NCBI GenBank assembly: GCA_021186555.1
Contig: JAJKFL010000003.1
Coordinates: forward strand, 47,155,908-47,219,907
DNA from: Reticulitermes speratus
Taxonomy: Eukaryota; Arthropoda; Insecta; Blattodea; Rhinotermitidae
Reading direction: 5' to 3'
Length of the DNA: 64,000 bases
Both the position numbers and the translations under genes were made by a program. The notes under the pieces were generated by a model. The model saw only the letters and a program-made list of their open reading frames with translations. It was not told where the DNA came from and did no database searches. The stretch's first letter is position 1; every line of letters starts with the position of its first letter. This document shows, piece after piece, positions 34,380-45,020 of this stretch.

Positions 34380-34633
34380 CAAATGTCTATGGCTCGACAG
34401 CGCTATTGGGCCTAGCCCTCCTCATTGTCGTGGTTTCGAGATTACACTCTTACACGTCACACTTGGTAGGACTCCTTTGAGAAGTGATCGTCCCGTCGCA
34501 GAGAACTCAACTTGACAAACACAACACTCAAAATAGACAGACATCCATGCACCCGGCGGGATACGAACCTGAAATCCCAACGGGCGAGCGGCCGCAAATC
34601 CACGCCTTAGACCGCGCGGCCACCGGGATCGAC
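34380..34633 (-). mobile_element. SINE family B copy, full length with perfect TSD
   Basis: Minus strand: GGTGGCCGCGCGGTCTAAGG head, a B box mutated to 'gttcgtatccc', the family body and the 'gagccatag' 3' end. A 12-bp duplication, tgtagttttata, lies at 34368-34379 and 34634-34645. Confidence 0.93.
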
Positions 34634-34883
34634 TGTAGTTTTATATAAACAAACTTTTTGAAATCACAGTGATTACCACAAATAAACATACCACATGATT
34701 TAACATACAAAACCCCTGCATTTTGCGCACAGATTTTGTTCACGAAATTCATATGACTTTTCGTCTCAGGATAAACAATGATTTTCCCCTTTAAAGAGCA
34801 TTAACTGCCTAGAAAACTAAAATGACGTAATTTGTTGCAAATGTTCTCGATTTTTGAAAGAACTTCGTATTTTTTGACAATTC

Positions 34884-35035
34884 CCAGCCTTCGCCCGCAT
34901 GTCCATCTGATAAGATCAGCAGAAAGATGAAGATGAATTGAGCATGGAGCAATTGTTATATGACACTGACAGGGGAAAATGGAATTACTCGGAGAAAAAA
35001 ACCTGTCCCAGTTTCTAATGAAGACTGACAAAGGA
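34884..35035 (-). mobile_element. SINE family D fragment
   Basis: The minus strand reads 'aaactgggacaggtttttt', 'ctccgagtaattccatttt', 'cccctgtcagtgtcat' and 'gctccatgctcaattcat', the family D body. Followed at about 224 bp by a second, diverged copy in the same orientation. Confidence 0.6.
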
Positions 35036-35094
35036 TGAAACATTGTAAAAGTACTTTTTTGTCTGATAATTCTCGGTAACCGAAAGAGCGTTGT

Positions 35095-35322
35095 TTTTTG
35101 TGAGTTGTCCAGTCTTCGCCCGCCTTTCCTTCAAAAAAGAGTAGTATTAAAATGATGACGAGTGTACAGCATTGGTGAGATAATACTGACAGAGGAAAGC
35201 AGAAGTATGCCGAGAGAAATTACGCCAGTGCGACTTTCTCCTCCACGAATCTTCCATGCACAAGCGCGAGATGGAACCCGAATCTGTAGGGTAAGAGACT
35301 TGACGACTACCCGCCCAAGCCA
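35095..35322 (-). mobile_element. SINE family D-like copy with decayed head
   Basis: The minus strand starts 'ggcttgggcgggtagtcg' with a B-box-like 'ttcgggttccatc', then 'ggagaaagtcgcactgg', 'ctcggcatacttctgctttc' and 'ctctgtcagtatta'. It shares 'ccttcgcccgc'-type sequence with the neighbouring copy at 34884, so the two look like adjacent insertions or a local duplication. Confidence 0.5.
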
Positions 35323-35399
35323 TCTATATTATAAATAAATATATTTAATACTTTACAGAGAACACAGCGTGTTCACTTAGAAAGACCAATCGCTTAGTC

Positions 35400-35480
35400 C
35401 AAAGAAGAGAGGAGGTTGTGGAAAGAAGATCGGAGAGGCCATGGCCCGAGAATGGGCCAAAGCGCCATAGAAAAAAAATC
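35400..35480 (+). mobile_element. SINE family B, 3' tail fragment
   Basis: 'gaggccatggcccgagaatg' followed by 'ggccaaagcgccatagaaa' and an A run matches the 3' terminus of family B (gaggcccaggcccata..gagccatagaaaa). Confidence 0.5.
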
Positions 35481-36519
35481 GCTCACGGCCTTTAGAGAAA
35501 TAGCCACTCTGTATATTAATAATTATGCGAAGCACATGAATGTATTTTGCAGGCAAAGTACAGAGTATTTATTTTTAAATTTATCATTCCATATAAAATC
35601 CACCAGGCTTCGAAGCATTAACCATCTAGCCTTTGTAATGGGGACGTAGCAGTCTTTTTGTGAGTTAGGAGCACAGTTGTTACATATTATGTAGATGAAA
35701 TTATGCTTCGAATATCAAGTATATTAACTTGTGTTATTCGTATTTGAACACGAACGTTTGGTACCGCAGCCCTTTCTACACCACACATTTTGGAAACTCG
35801 TGTGCTGTAACCGCAGGTTTTATGTTTAGTGTGGGCAAAGAGCCACGACATAAACCAGAAACTTATCAAACAAATCCCTTTTCTCCCATCAAGGAAGTGA
35901 GCTGATAACACGTTTATGGTACCTCTGTACAAGGGAACTCTTCATTCTGACTTGAGAAATGGGCAATAAAGCGAAAATGTGTGCGTGTTTCAATCCCCGC
36001 TACAGATAACTTGCGCTATAAAACGAATTGATGACTTCACTAGCATGTTGCGTTGTGCTTGGATGAAACAGTTCCTGGCCTTACGGAGTCCACAAAGTGA
36101 AGTAGAGTGGGCATGGAGGTATTTCCTTTGGTACATTTGAATGTTCAGTCTCTTGACACACAATGCGTAACATAAGGTCGTGCTTGTTTCTACATTAGCA
36201 AGTTCATATTCCGAAACTAGTGAACTTCAATTAAAATTGGTGTTTGTGTCATATTAAAAGCTTGTGGGCTAATTTTGCTTGTATCTCTCAAGTACAGGCG
36301 TCGGTATACCTCAGTAAGTCCTTGACTTTGTCTGAAGACCAACAGTATTTAACACTTAAAATATGGCAGCAAGGAATAGTGTCTTAAATAAACGTTATAG
36401 CTGTCCGAGTATTCACATGTTATGACAATATCTGCGTAATTCTTACACGTTCTAGTCAAAACTGTAACAAAATGTTTGATTTCTTAGGAAATCTAATTCT
36501 CACAATGGTTTCTATGAAG
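35481..36519. other. No recognised feature
   Basis: About 1 kb with unrecognised short frames only. Confidence 0.5.
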
Positions 36520-36705
36520 ATTCAAGTCATCTGGGATATTTATGACTTTTCGCCTTGTAAATAATTGCAGCCTTCTTAGAGGAGCGTACTGACTCCATCT
36601 TCAGGCCATGTTCACTCTCACCCTTTTTGCACTGTTTGACCCTGAAAGCAGAGGCAGTGGGTTTCTTCGAAACGTCGGTAAGTATGTACCAGTTGATAGG
36701 GTGTA
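36520..36705. repeat. P-family inverted pair
   Basis: The left arm (minus) has CCTGAAGATGGAGTCAGTAC with a GGAG/CTCC stem II, but the GAAAC box is lost. The right arm (plus) has CTGAAAG (36652-36658), TTCGAAACGTCGGTA (to 36680) and the outer 'gtaacatcccacaagacg' end. The two arms have decayed differently. Confidence 0.6.
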
Positions 36706-37149
36706 ACATCCCACAAGACGTGAATCTTCATGTTTGTTGCTGTGAGTCATAAATGTTATAATGTGGCTGTAATCTATGATTCTATGTCATATTTTATAGG
36801 AGACTTACAGTTTGCGAGAGACCCAAGTGACTGATTACGGTTGTGAAAATAACGCTCCCTTTGGGAAAATATTCATAGTTGGGTAAATGTGCGTTTCATT
36901 GTATATAACCTTCTTTACTAATAAATAATAGATATATTTTTCGCTTCGTGTTATTTATGTCTTCGCCATTGTGATTTTTACTCAAATATCGGAGGAAATC
37001 TGACAACGCATTTTCTTTCAGAAGCATAAATCGATTTTGAAGAAAAAATAAAGCTTTTATGGCTATTATTTGGGTGTTAAAATTAAATAAAATGGGGTAG
37101 GCATGGTAGGTAGTACACATATAAGAAAAAAATTATACGGGGTTTGGAT
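36706..37149. other. No recognised feature
   Basis: AT-rich, unrecognised 74-codon frame on minus. Confidence 0.4.
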
Positions 37150-37395
37150 TCGAATATCTGAAGAATAAAAACTGCATGAAATACGTAGGTGTGGATTGGG
37201 AAATATTATTAAAACGGATCTTAAAGAGACAGAATGGGAAATCTTGGACTGGATTCATTTGGCTAAATTTGGGGACATTTGGCAGGTTCTTGTCAATGGA
37301 GTAATGAAATTTATGTTACCATAAAATGCGGGGAAAATATTGACTATCGAGAGATTAATAGATTTTCATGAAGAACTCTGCTCTCTGGATTTATT
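37150..37395 (+). mobile_element. LINE remnant, family 2
   Basis: Broken frame: 'gtaggtgtggattgggaaat' (RRRWED part), then IKTDLKETEWEILDWIHLAK (matching NIKMDLREVGW.DWI.LAQ), QVLVNGVMKF and the family 3' sequence 'cggggaaaatattgactat'. Ends near 'catgaagaactctg'. Confidence 0.65.
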
Positions 37396-37959
37396 TCATT
37401 TATTAATTGGATAGCTTCTATTGTCTCTTTGCCTGTTTGTTAAAGCTTTATGGCGTGCAAGCAGCCTTAGCTGTTCTATCGGCTTGTCAGTAAGTGTTAC
37501 TACAGACGCACAACTTTAGGGTGGAGGAACAGTTACATGGTCCCTTCTTACACTGTATCGACGTCCCAATAGTCTCATCACCACCCCCTACCCTCAACTG
37601 CCTGTATTTTTTCCTGTGCGTGTTGCTGACAGAAAAATAACTGGCGTACCCAGTCATATACTGAAATGATGGGGCCCTCTCTTTTCCAGCAACTCATTTT
37701 CAACTTCAATTTCAAAACTTTTATTCTCTTTGATGTGCAGTAAATACAAAGAGACTGTTGAAAAGAAACTGAATTCAATTTTTTTCCAGGAAAACGAATC
37801 TTTTAATTGTTATAACCCCCTGTTGCCGGAAATATAATTAGTCGATTGTAATAATTTCTGGAATGAATTCCTACATTCTTGACGTAACCTTAGCTACACA
37901 GACCTAGTCAGAATTATAAACATTAAATGACATGATTTAGTAAGAATAGTCAAGTGTTC
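37396..37959. other. No recognised feature
   Basis: No supported gene or shared repeat. Confidence 0.5.
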
Positions 37960-38045
37960 TGGGATGTTATGCCGTGTAGACTGGTAAATATTTACCGATA
38001 TTTCGAGGGTTTCTAGCCCCTTCATCTTTGGAGTTAAGCAGTTGA
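37960..38045 (-). repeat. P-family arm with GAAAC core
   Basis: The minus strand reads 'tccaaagatgaaggggct', then 'agaaaccctcgaaatatcgg', 'taaatatttaccagtctac' and the outer 'ggcataacatcccagaa'. Stem II is GA(A)GGG/CCCTC with one bulge. Confidence 0.6.
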
Positions 38046-38511
38046 CAGAGCATATCATCTCAGAATACTTGTCTACTCAGCACAACCACTATGACAACCT
38101 CAAATCTTGTGTGAAAAATTTAATAATTTTACCTGTTGTCTTATTTTGGCGCAGAAATTGGCCTCTCTGTCTAAGGTCACCACATTGAGATATCTGAGAA
38201 TATCTGTATCTAATACAGACAGAAATTAGAGGAAAATTAAGAAGCATGTAAAATGAGGAATCCATTTTTTTTATATTTCACCTATAATTGTAAGGGGGAT
38301 AGTATATGTGGCACGCGTGCGACGTAAGAAGTACACTAGTAAAAATTGTAATTAGAAGTTCTAAATGGAAACGAAGTGTGAAAGACTGAGGTGTAAAGGG
38401 GTTAAAATATGCGAGTAACAATTTTACAGTAATAGGGTTAAGACTAGCCAAACGCCATCGGTATGTAACACAGTAGAATGATTTAAACTTTCCTGTCCAT
38501 AAGATTCTCTC
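38046..38511. other. No recognised feature
   Basis: Spacer without supported features. Confidence 0.4.
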
Positions 38512-38817
38512 TTACGCCAAAATTCCCAGAGGATCTGGTGTCAACTGAGCCATATCCCCACTCCTGGACCTGAAAATCAATCGCCCAACCGCATTGATGA
38601 TGTAGCCGGGGTTGGGTTCATTCTCTTGATGGGAGAATCTGACCCTACGACGACTTAGGTGACATGTCCCATATCGGTTGACATAGGTACTTCCCCTACA
38701 AATAAACTGCGGCACTCCATCCTTAAGGACTCCAACTAATGTGAGGTTTGAGTTTCCTGCAGCTGTGTTGCTGGTGACTAAATTCTCTGGGATGCTAGGC
38801 CGAGTGCTTTGCGGCAT
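38512..38817 (-). other. Unrecognised 101-codon open frame
   Basis: The frame starts with a true ATG and reads MPQSTRPSIPENLV, then GVPQFICRGSTYVNRYG and MAQLTPDPLGILA before the stop. No domain, signal peptide or membrane segment is evident. Its start lies only a few bases from the end of a P-family fragment (38825-38895), so it may be internal sequence of a larger element. It is not called as a gene. Confidence 0.2.
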
Positions 38818-38824
38818 AGCTGCT

Positions 38825-38895
38825 GACGTTTCCGAAGGTCATAATATACACTTTTCAACCCCAACGACATGACGTAACATCCCAGAAGACTTGAA
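38825..38895. repeat. P-family fragment
   Basis: 'gacgtttccgaagg' and, further on, 'gtaacatcccagaagactt' are the inner and outer motifs of the P family. The middle is lost. Confidence 0.4.
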
Positions 38896-39361
38896 ACTAC
38901 GACTCTAAGTAACATGCAACTAGAAGCTTCTTATTCCATTTACATGTACCCGAATTTTCAGAAAATGTTCCAGTAACGATATTTGTTAGAGAAGTATGAT
39001 GTGACACCAGCTAACTTCGAGGTAAAAAGCAGTTACCCTCCTTTCATAAGGAACACTTACCTGTTACTCCCAATGTATTCTTTCCTCTTCAAAATTTGGA
39101 GCGCAACTAGAATTTAGGACAGCGTGACGTAAGGAGCTGATAATCTGCTTTCTATACCTCATTACTTAAACCTGATCTAAAGGTCTGTGGTTTGGGGGAC
39201 CATTCGGGAAATGTAATTTAAATTTGATTTTGGAATCCGAGACGTGCGAGGAATAGAGACGGTTTGCAGATGCAGCAAACCACCAGTTGCTTCATGTGCG
39301 TTCAAGAGCGCAATCCTTAACGGCCAAAACAAAAGACAGAAGAATCATTCTTTTTGGACTG
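38896..39361. other. No recognised feature
   Basis: No supported gene or shared repeat. Confidence 0.4.
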
Positions 39362-39436
39362 CTTAGAAACTGAATACAGAGATAACAAGCTCCTCCGAAA
39401 CGTCAATAAGTATGATTTCAAGCTTCCTTCGCGATG
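39362..39436 (+). repeat. P-family arm, short
   Basis: 'caagctcctccgaaacgtca' and 'ataagtatgatttcaagctt' carry the GAAACGTC box. The part 5' of the core is missing. It abuts the large foldback that begins at 39437. Confidence 0.45.
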
Positions 39437-39666
39437 TATGTGAGATCTGCGTCCTTCTGGGATATTACGCAGCGTAGATTAGTAATTCTGTATTGACGTT
39501 TCGGGACAACCTGTGGGTCCCATTTTTAAGGGCCAAGGAATCCAAGAAGAAAGCATTTCTTCTTGGAACCCTTGAAGATGGGACCCACAGGTTGTCCCGA
39601 AACGTCGGTAAAGAATTACCACTCTACTCTGCATAATATCCCAGAAAAGCACAGATCTCGTACATA
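39437..39666. repeat. P-family long palindrome (foldback), about 110-bp arms
   Basis: Inverted arms run from 'tgagatctgcg' / 'cttctgggatattacgc' inward. The right arm (plus) has TTGAAGA (39572-39578), T, stem II GGGAC/GTCCC (39580-39584 with 39594-39598), GAAA (39599-39602), AC/GT over GTCG and A39610. The left arm mirrors it, with the core decayed. Transcription would give a long hairpin. Confidence 0.8.
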
Positions 39667-40051
39667 AGTATTTACCAATACAAAAGTCGTCTAATATTAA
39701 AGGGTTGAAACTATAAAGCCTCACCTGCGACATAGGCCCACCGCTCGAATCTGTCGGATTTCAACACGACACGCAATGGACCAATGCAGGTAAACACGTG
39801 TTCACGACTCGTATACTTACTTCCCCTTCAGCACTGCTCAGTCGCCAGTCTTCTGTAGTTTTGTTTTACACTCATAGGTCGCTAACGCCAGAAGCAACTA
39901 ATAGGCTACATAAATTGACTACATTATTAAGAGAAACTTTTGGAAACTTTTAACTACAAACCCAGTTCCTTTGAATACAGATGCTTTTGTGGGCTTTTTA
40001 CAAGTTTACAAATTCCGGCGGCACTTCAGTCCGAATAAAACGTAATTTTGT
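39667..40051. other. No recognised feature
   Basis: Spacer without supported features. Confidence 0.4.
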
Positions 40052-40460
40052 CGACACTGTACATTGAAACACAAGCTACGTGTTTCGGCATGATCGTTCC
40101 ACCGTCAGCATTACGTCTACAAACTACTGACAGTGTAATACAATTAACGAACGATGAAACAATAAACTTAGTTTTACAAAACACGACCGTGTGTTATTTG
40201 ATATTCAAATTTCATAAAGTGTTGAAATTATTTTCATGGCGTCATTGCGCATTTATGCGGATTCACTTTGCAATAATAATATATTTTTCCAGTGGGAATG
40301 TCTCTTTTGTGATTAAATCATCCGCCTATATTAACGTATGTTCATTATTCATTTGTTTTATTATTTTATCGTAAATTTCGTTATATTTCACTGCTAGTGA
40401 TTTGTGGATACAGTGTCTGAATAAGGCTTGATCATGCCGAAATATGTAGCCTATATTTTA
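40052..40460. repeat. Hammerhead-like inverted pair, second family (Q2)
   Basis: The right motif (plus) has CTGAATA (40417-40423; G8 position changed to T), A, stem II GGC/GCC (40425-40427 with 40436-40438) and GAAA (40439-40442). The left motif (minus, within 40070-40135) has CTGACGG, 'gaacgatcatgcc', GAAAC. The shared 'gatcatgccgaaa' string shows they are inverted copies. About 280 bases of unassigned sequence lie between, including an unrecognised frame. Confidence 0.5.
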
Positions 40461-41752
40461 GTGTAAACTTTGTACTAAGTTATGTTGTTTTGATACTGAA
40501 AAATATATTAATGATAACACAACATAACACAATAATGTGTAATAAACCGTAAAAGGTTATTTGTTATATTGCTTTTGCTTTTTGCATTTTAACTGACTTC
40601 GATTCAGTATTTCATTTCCTACACTTCCCCTTTTTACTGACTCCTCTATATTGACCCCTGAGATCTTATCACTGATTATCGAACTAGATTCTGAACTTTC
40701 TAACAAAATCCAACAACGTGGGTCGCACATATTTATCTAATTCAAATTAGAAGGTCGTTTACTGATTCTACCTCGATAAGTTCCTTCCCAGCGATGTCTG
40801 TCGTGTCGTACAATATGGTTCGTTTCTTGTATATATTTAAATTTCGTGTTCTGATGAAAAAGTAGTTCCAGCTAAAATGGTACTCCTAGCTTTGTAGTGT
40901 CAGAAATGATTTGTTGGTAAATTATAACAATTATGATGTAATGTGAAGGCAAATCTGCGACATATTGGAAATTACAGTCCGTGGTTACACGTGTCTGGCG
41001 TGTAGCATAATCTTAATCCTCTTACACACATTCAGACAAAGGAGACCCGAGTGGCGTGGGCTTCACACTGGTATTATGGTCAAGTTAAAATTTTGGTATT
41101 CTTTACAGAGTTACAGGTTTGCCGGATTATCTCTTATATTTTACCCTCACTGAAACATTTCACACAGATACATTTCATGAACTATCAAGTTTCAAACAAA
41201 TCAACAACTGCATATTTGCTCTCTCGATTACACATGAGCCCTACTTCAAAATACATGAATTCCTGAACAAACGCTAATGTGAATCGTTTGATATCAATAG
41301 GTGTATCATAAAACATGTGACGTTGAATTTAAACTTTATTTACAAAACATGCGGGCTGTGGAGTGGTAGGTAGCAATTAAATACGGTTTCTTATATATGG
41401 CAAACTTTAATATATTTTGTTGTGACGGTAAAGGCACTATACACACTTAAAAAACCTGAGACTTTATACAGTATCAAAGGAGATGGAGACAATTACTGCT
41501 GTATATTTCAAACACATACAACGATTATGTGAACATTCTTTCACTTACGCATATTCACTACATATTTCGGCACAATTGTACGAAACTTAGGTGCAATATA
41601 TGACCTTATTACTAACCATTCCAAATGTAATATATTATCACTATTAAAATTAATGTTAAAATAATCTTAAAATATGTAGTGGGTATATAATCCATACATT
41701 ATTTTAAAGTTAGACATCCCGTTGTGTTTTCGTACAACTAATAGGGTAAAGC
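40461..41752. other. No recognised feature
   Basis: About 1.3 kb of AT-rich sequence with unrecognised short frames. Confidence 0.5.
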
Positions 41753-41947
41753 CCGTTAACACAACTTTATTTGTAGTAATTATTGCAACGTGTTTCGGCA
41801 CCAACATGTCATCATCTGGTAAATACTTATTACAACACACAAAAGGCTGTACAATTGCTTTTATGTGTTTACGTATTTAGCCTCATGATGACCCTTTAGG
41901 GTCGAAGCATGTTGTAATAAATACTACAAATAAATTTGTATTAACGG
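41753..41947. repeat. Palindrome with hammerhead-like arms (family Q1)
   Basis: Outer ends 'ccgttaacacaactttattt' and 'aaataaatttgtattaacgg' are inverted. The right arm has CTCATGA (41882-41888; G5 changed to C), T, stem II GACCC/GGGTC (41890-41894 with 41899-41903) over TTTA, GAAG, and stem III closing at TGTA (41116-type layout ending 41916). Stem I GTATTTA (41873-41879) pairs with TAAATAC (41918-41924). The left arm keeps CAGATGA and CGAAAC. This family therefore still shows stem I. Confidence 0.65.
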
Positions 41948-42739
41948 TTTTTACTCCTTTCATAATCCGTACATTAATTGATTGTATTTAAAGTTCCCTT
42001 TCTAATCAGATTCACCTACATCTTTTTATTCGGCTTCCCACTGTAACATTACGTAAGACTGTCATCACAGCTGTTTCGTATTATGTGTGATGGCACAGAG
42101 AGGATGGATGTTGGATAGGCAAGAATTTGGCAGGAAGCATTCGTGTTACGTTTCAAGCTACTTTCCAAGAATTTTCCTGGACATTAATTGAAGAAAGACG
42201 TCAGGCTGAATATCCATTAACCTGTCTTGCGAACCTCCACAACACAACTGGAAAAGCGCAGTCGACGCCCTGTTCTACTCCTGTTCCCGTTACACCTAGC
42301 AGAGCAGAGTGAGATGTAATGGTGTTTAGCGATATAAACTTTTCGGTCTAACGGACGTGTCAATTTGGAACGGACATTAACCTTTTCGAAGCTTTCTGTC
42401 TCAGTCATCAGGGAATATGACAGAACACTGTCATTCCCCAATAACAGAGTTTTCTCCAACACGTTGCCAATTTACGCCGATAGTAGACCGAAAAGGATTT
42501 AACAGGATTCGAAGCCCCAAACTTAAATCCTTATATAATTTTCGTTTACATTGACTTATCTGGCGAGAGGTACTGTGACAGTGTGTAACAAAAAATTGCA
42601 ATAAATCCTAAGGAGAACTGATTTCTATGTAATGTTGCAGAGTAGAGAGGAATATTAAGGAATTACAATACATAAGTTTATATCATTTAGTTATTCACTT
42701 CCATGCATGAAACAAGTTTCTGTGTAATCGTGATTTCAG
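41948..42739. other. No recognised feature
   Basis: Contains a weak CTGATGA..GAAA pair on minus (42412-42384) whose stems do not convince. The open frames at 42127-42312 and 42217-42462 are unrecognised. Confidence 0.4.
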
Positions 42740-42982
42740 GCTTCCGCCGCGATGTTGATGAGATCTGCGCCCTTCTGGAATATTACGCAGCGTCGAATGG
42801 TAATCCTTTACCGACGTTTCGGGAAAACGTATCGGTCCCATCTTCAAAGCCAAGAAATCGAAGAAGAACATTTTCTTCTTGGACTTCTTGGCCTTTGAAG
42901 ATGGGCCCCAATCGTCGTCTCGAAACGTCGGTAAAAGATTACCACTTGACGCTGCATAATATCCCAAAAGAGCGCAGATCTC
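42740..42982. repeat. P-family long palindrome (foldback)
   Basis: The inverted arms run from gagatctgcgc (42760-42770) to gcgcagatctc (42972-42982), centred on 'agaacattttcttctt'. The left arm (minus) has TTTGAAGA, T, stem II GGGA/TCCC, GAAACGTCGGTA. The right arm (plus) has TTTGAAGA, GGG../..CTC, GAAACGTCGGTA. A 20-base left extension ('aggcttccgccgcgatg') is shared with the 24.8-kb copy. Frames on both strands here are artefacts of the palindrome. Confidence 0.82.
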
Positions 42983-43340
42983 AAGAGTCTCTATATGCTG
43001 ATGCTGACTTTGATGACGTTGCAAAGACCTGCAGTCATGTGTGCACTACGTGTTTTAATATTAAAAGACTTTGCGTTTTATCAAATAGGCGTATTTGACA
43101 AAATTAAAAGTCTAGCTATAACTGTCAGAAACAAAAACGAGTTTTCCACTCAACAACATTCAATGACTGGTCCCTCTGATGGAGAGGAACTATATTCTCT
43201 GTGATGTAAAAGTTTTATATAGAATTTATATGAATGAATTTTCAGTGGACTAAATTTCCACGGCATTATCCCAAAGATTTTATCGTCGTCACATCTGTGA
43301 ACAGCTGAGAGTTAGAACGTATATAATACACAGACTTGTA
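42983..43340. other. No recognised feature
   Basis: Spacer between two palindromes. Nothing is supported. Confidence 0.4.
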
Positions 43341-43546
43341 GATATATTCATTAAACACCAACTAATGCACATAAACTTTATTCACAATAGTTATTCATAA
43401 AATTCCCCTATACGTATTTCGGTGGTTTAAACCACCATCTTCAGAAGATGGTTGTTTAAACCACCGAAGTACGTATAGGGGAATTTTAAGAATACACTAT
43501 TGTGAATAAAGTTTATGTGCATTAGTTGGTGCTTAATGAATATATC
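43341..43546. repeat. 206-bp near-perfect palindrome with hammerhead-like core (family R)
   Basis: The arms 'gatatattcattaa...' and '...ttaatgaatatatc' mirror each other almost throughout, centred near 43442. On minus: CTGAAGA (43444-43438), T, stem II GGTGG/CCACC over TTTAAA (43436-43421), GAAA (43420-43417), AT/AT over ACGT, and A at 43409. The right arm repeats this with small changes (GAAG for GAAA). Stem I is replaced by the palindrome centre. The outer part includes 'gaataaagtttatgtgcatt', with an AATAAA string. Confidence 0.8.
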
Positions 43547-43976
43547 TTAATTGAAAAAAATGCACGGCAAATACAATGTTAAACACAGAGACTTGTAGTT
43601 GTGTTTGTAATATCCCCATATCGAATTTCTTTTGCCCATTTCCAATGTTAAATTAGTTACTAACCATGAAACTGAAAACTAAATATAGATTTCGCTCGAA
43701 AGTCCGTGGTATAGTTTCGTATTATACAAAAATAAATTTTAAGTTTGTGCGTTTTTAACGGCCTGTTGCCACGCAACAATTCTGGAGCGATAAATCGTCA
43801 TTATTTCTGCTCCAACCTCACAAGTTTACGCGGTCGGCATATAAGTGTAATTGATGCCCTGAAATAAGAAGTATGGAGAAGAGTTGGTCTGCGGAGAAAT
43901 TACTCTCACATCAAGTTCTCGTAATTTCGTCAGCCACGCAAACGATATTAGAGGCAATAAAATTCGACCTTAACTA
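43547..43976. other. No recognised feature
   Basis: AT-rich spacer. Confidence 0.4.
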
Positions 43977-44428
43977 TAAAGGTAAATTTGTCCCTGTGAA
44001 GGCCACGAAGGCATATGTGGGCTTGGAGGTACAGTCCCACTGATTTTCACTTCGGCACTGTATACAGGTGAGTGAGTAGTCAGATTCACTCCCTGGCTGC
44101 TTTAACCCCAGAGAAAGAGTCCGAATAACCATTAACCTTTATTGGCCAAACGGGCAGCCCATGTCCCGTTAAGTGTTGCCCTCTATGGACGAAAGGGAAA
44201 GCGCTGTCCCACTTATGTGCAGAGATGGGCATTTAAAATGAAAGTAACTCCGGGCGTCAGCATGGGATTTAAAGGCCGGAAGATAAAGATTAAATACGAC
44301 ACTGGTTGGACCCAAAAGCCGGTCTCGATATTTTGGAGAAAAGAAAGTCTACAGGGAATCGAATCACGATTACCCGGTCGTCAAGCCAGTAGCCTAGTCA
44401 GTATACGGGACCGAAATATCCCGGCTCA
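43977..44428 (-). mobile_element. SINE family E copy, interrupted
   Basis: The head end on minus reads GATATTTCGGTCCCGTATAC, with a 'gtgattcgattccc' B box (near 44360-44347) and 'ctttcttttctcc'. The 3' part at 43977-44140 has 'cctccaagcccacata' and 'ggacaaatttaccttta'. About 130 bases between the halves are not part of other E copies, so a second insertion or a rearrangement is likely. Confidence 0.6.
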
Positions 44429-45020
44429 TCGTGTCTGCATTAACCTAAGTATAAAATGGAAAATAGTGTGATATGAACGTTACATCGAACGAGAAAACAT
44501 CAAGGGAAGAAAACATGACAGTCTTGTGAAAATAGTAAGGAACTTACACACTGTCACTTAAGACATTTGTGTCCGACGTTTATTGGGCTGTCTCTTAAAC
44601 GAAAATTTACAAATAAACGCATTTCATTAGCTCTCTGTTCCCCTCTCTCTCCTTCCCATTGTAACAACGTGAGAACGGCTTAATTTAATTTCATCAAATT
44701 TTGTACCAGGGATTTCGTACGAAATTAGCGGTATTTTGCAGTTCCGGTTCCGATCTGGCAAGCAAGGTCTTGGTAAGACATACCAAGATACTTCAGCGTA
44801 ACTCGTTAAGAGCGAAAAATGTTTCGAACAAACTATTTATCCAAACCCGAAATGCGTACTTCTTACGGTATTCGATACACTTAACCTTTAAAAGTCTAGT
44901 GGTAAATATATGTACCACCTGCTGTAAGTATAACAAGAAACTTCACATTTCAAGCAATGTATTTGTGTGCTCGTTATGATTCCCACGATCAACGCCAGTT
45001 ACTTACGTAGACAGGATTAA
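44429..45020. other. No recognised feature
   Basis: A 92-codon frame (44701-44979) starts at a non-ATG codon and is unrecognised. Confidence 0.45.

Noticed and set aside
42384..42412. Further hammerhead candidate on minus (CTGATGA ... GAAA)
   Set aside because: The boxes are there, but stem II does not pair convincingly, stem III would need a 2-nt loop and stem I is absent.
42703..43098. 131-codon open frame with a matching frame on the opposite strand
   Set aside because: Most of it lies in the P-family palindrome, so both strands give similar readings. There is no coding signal.
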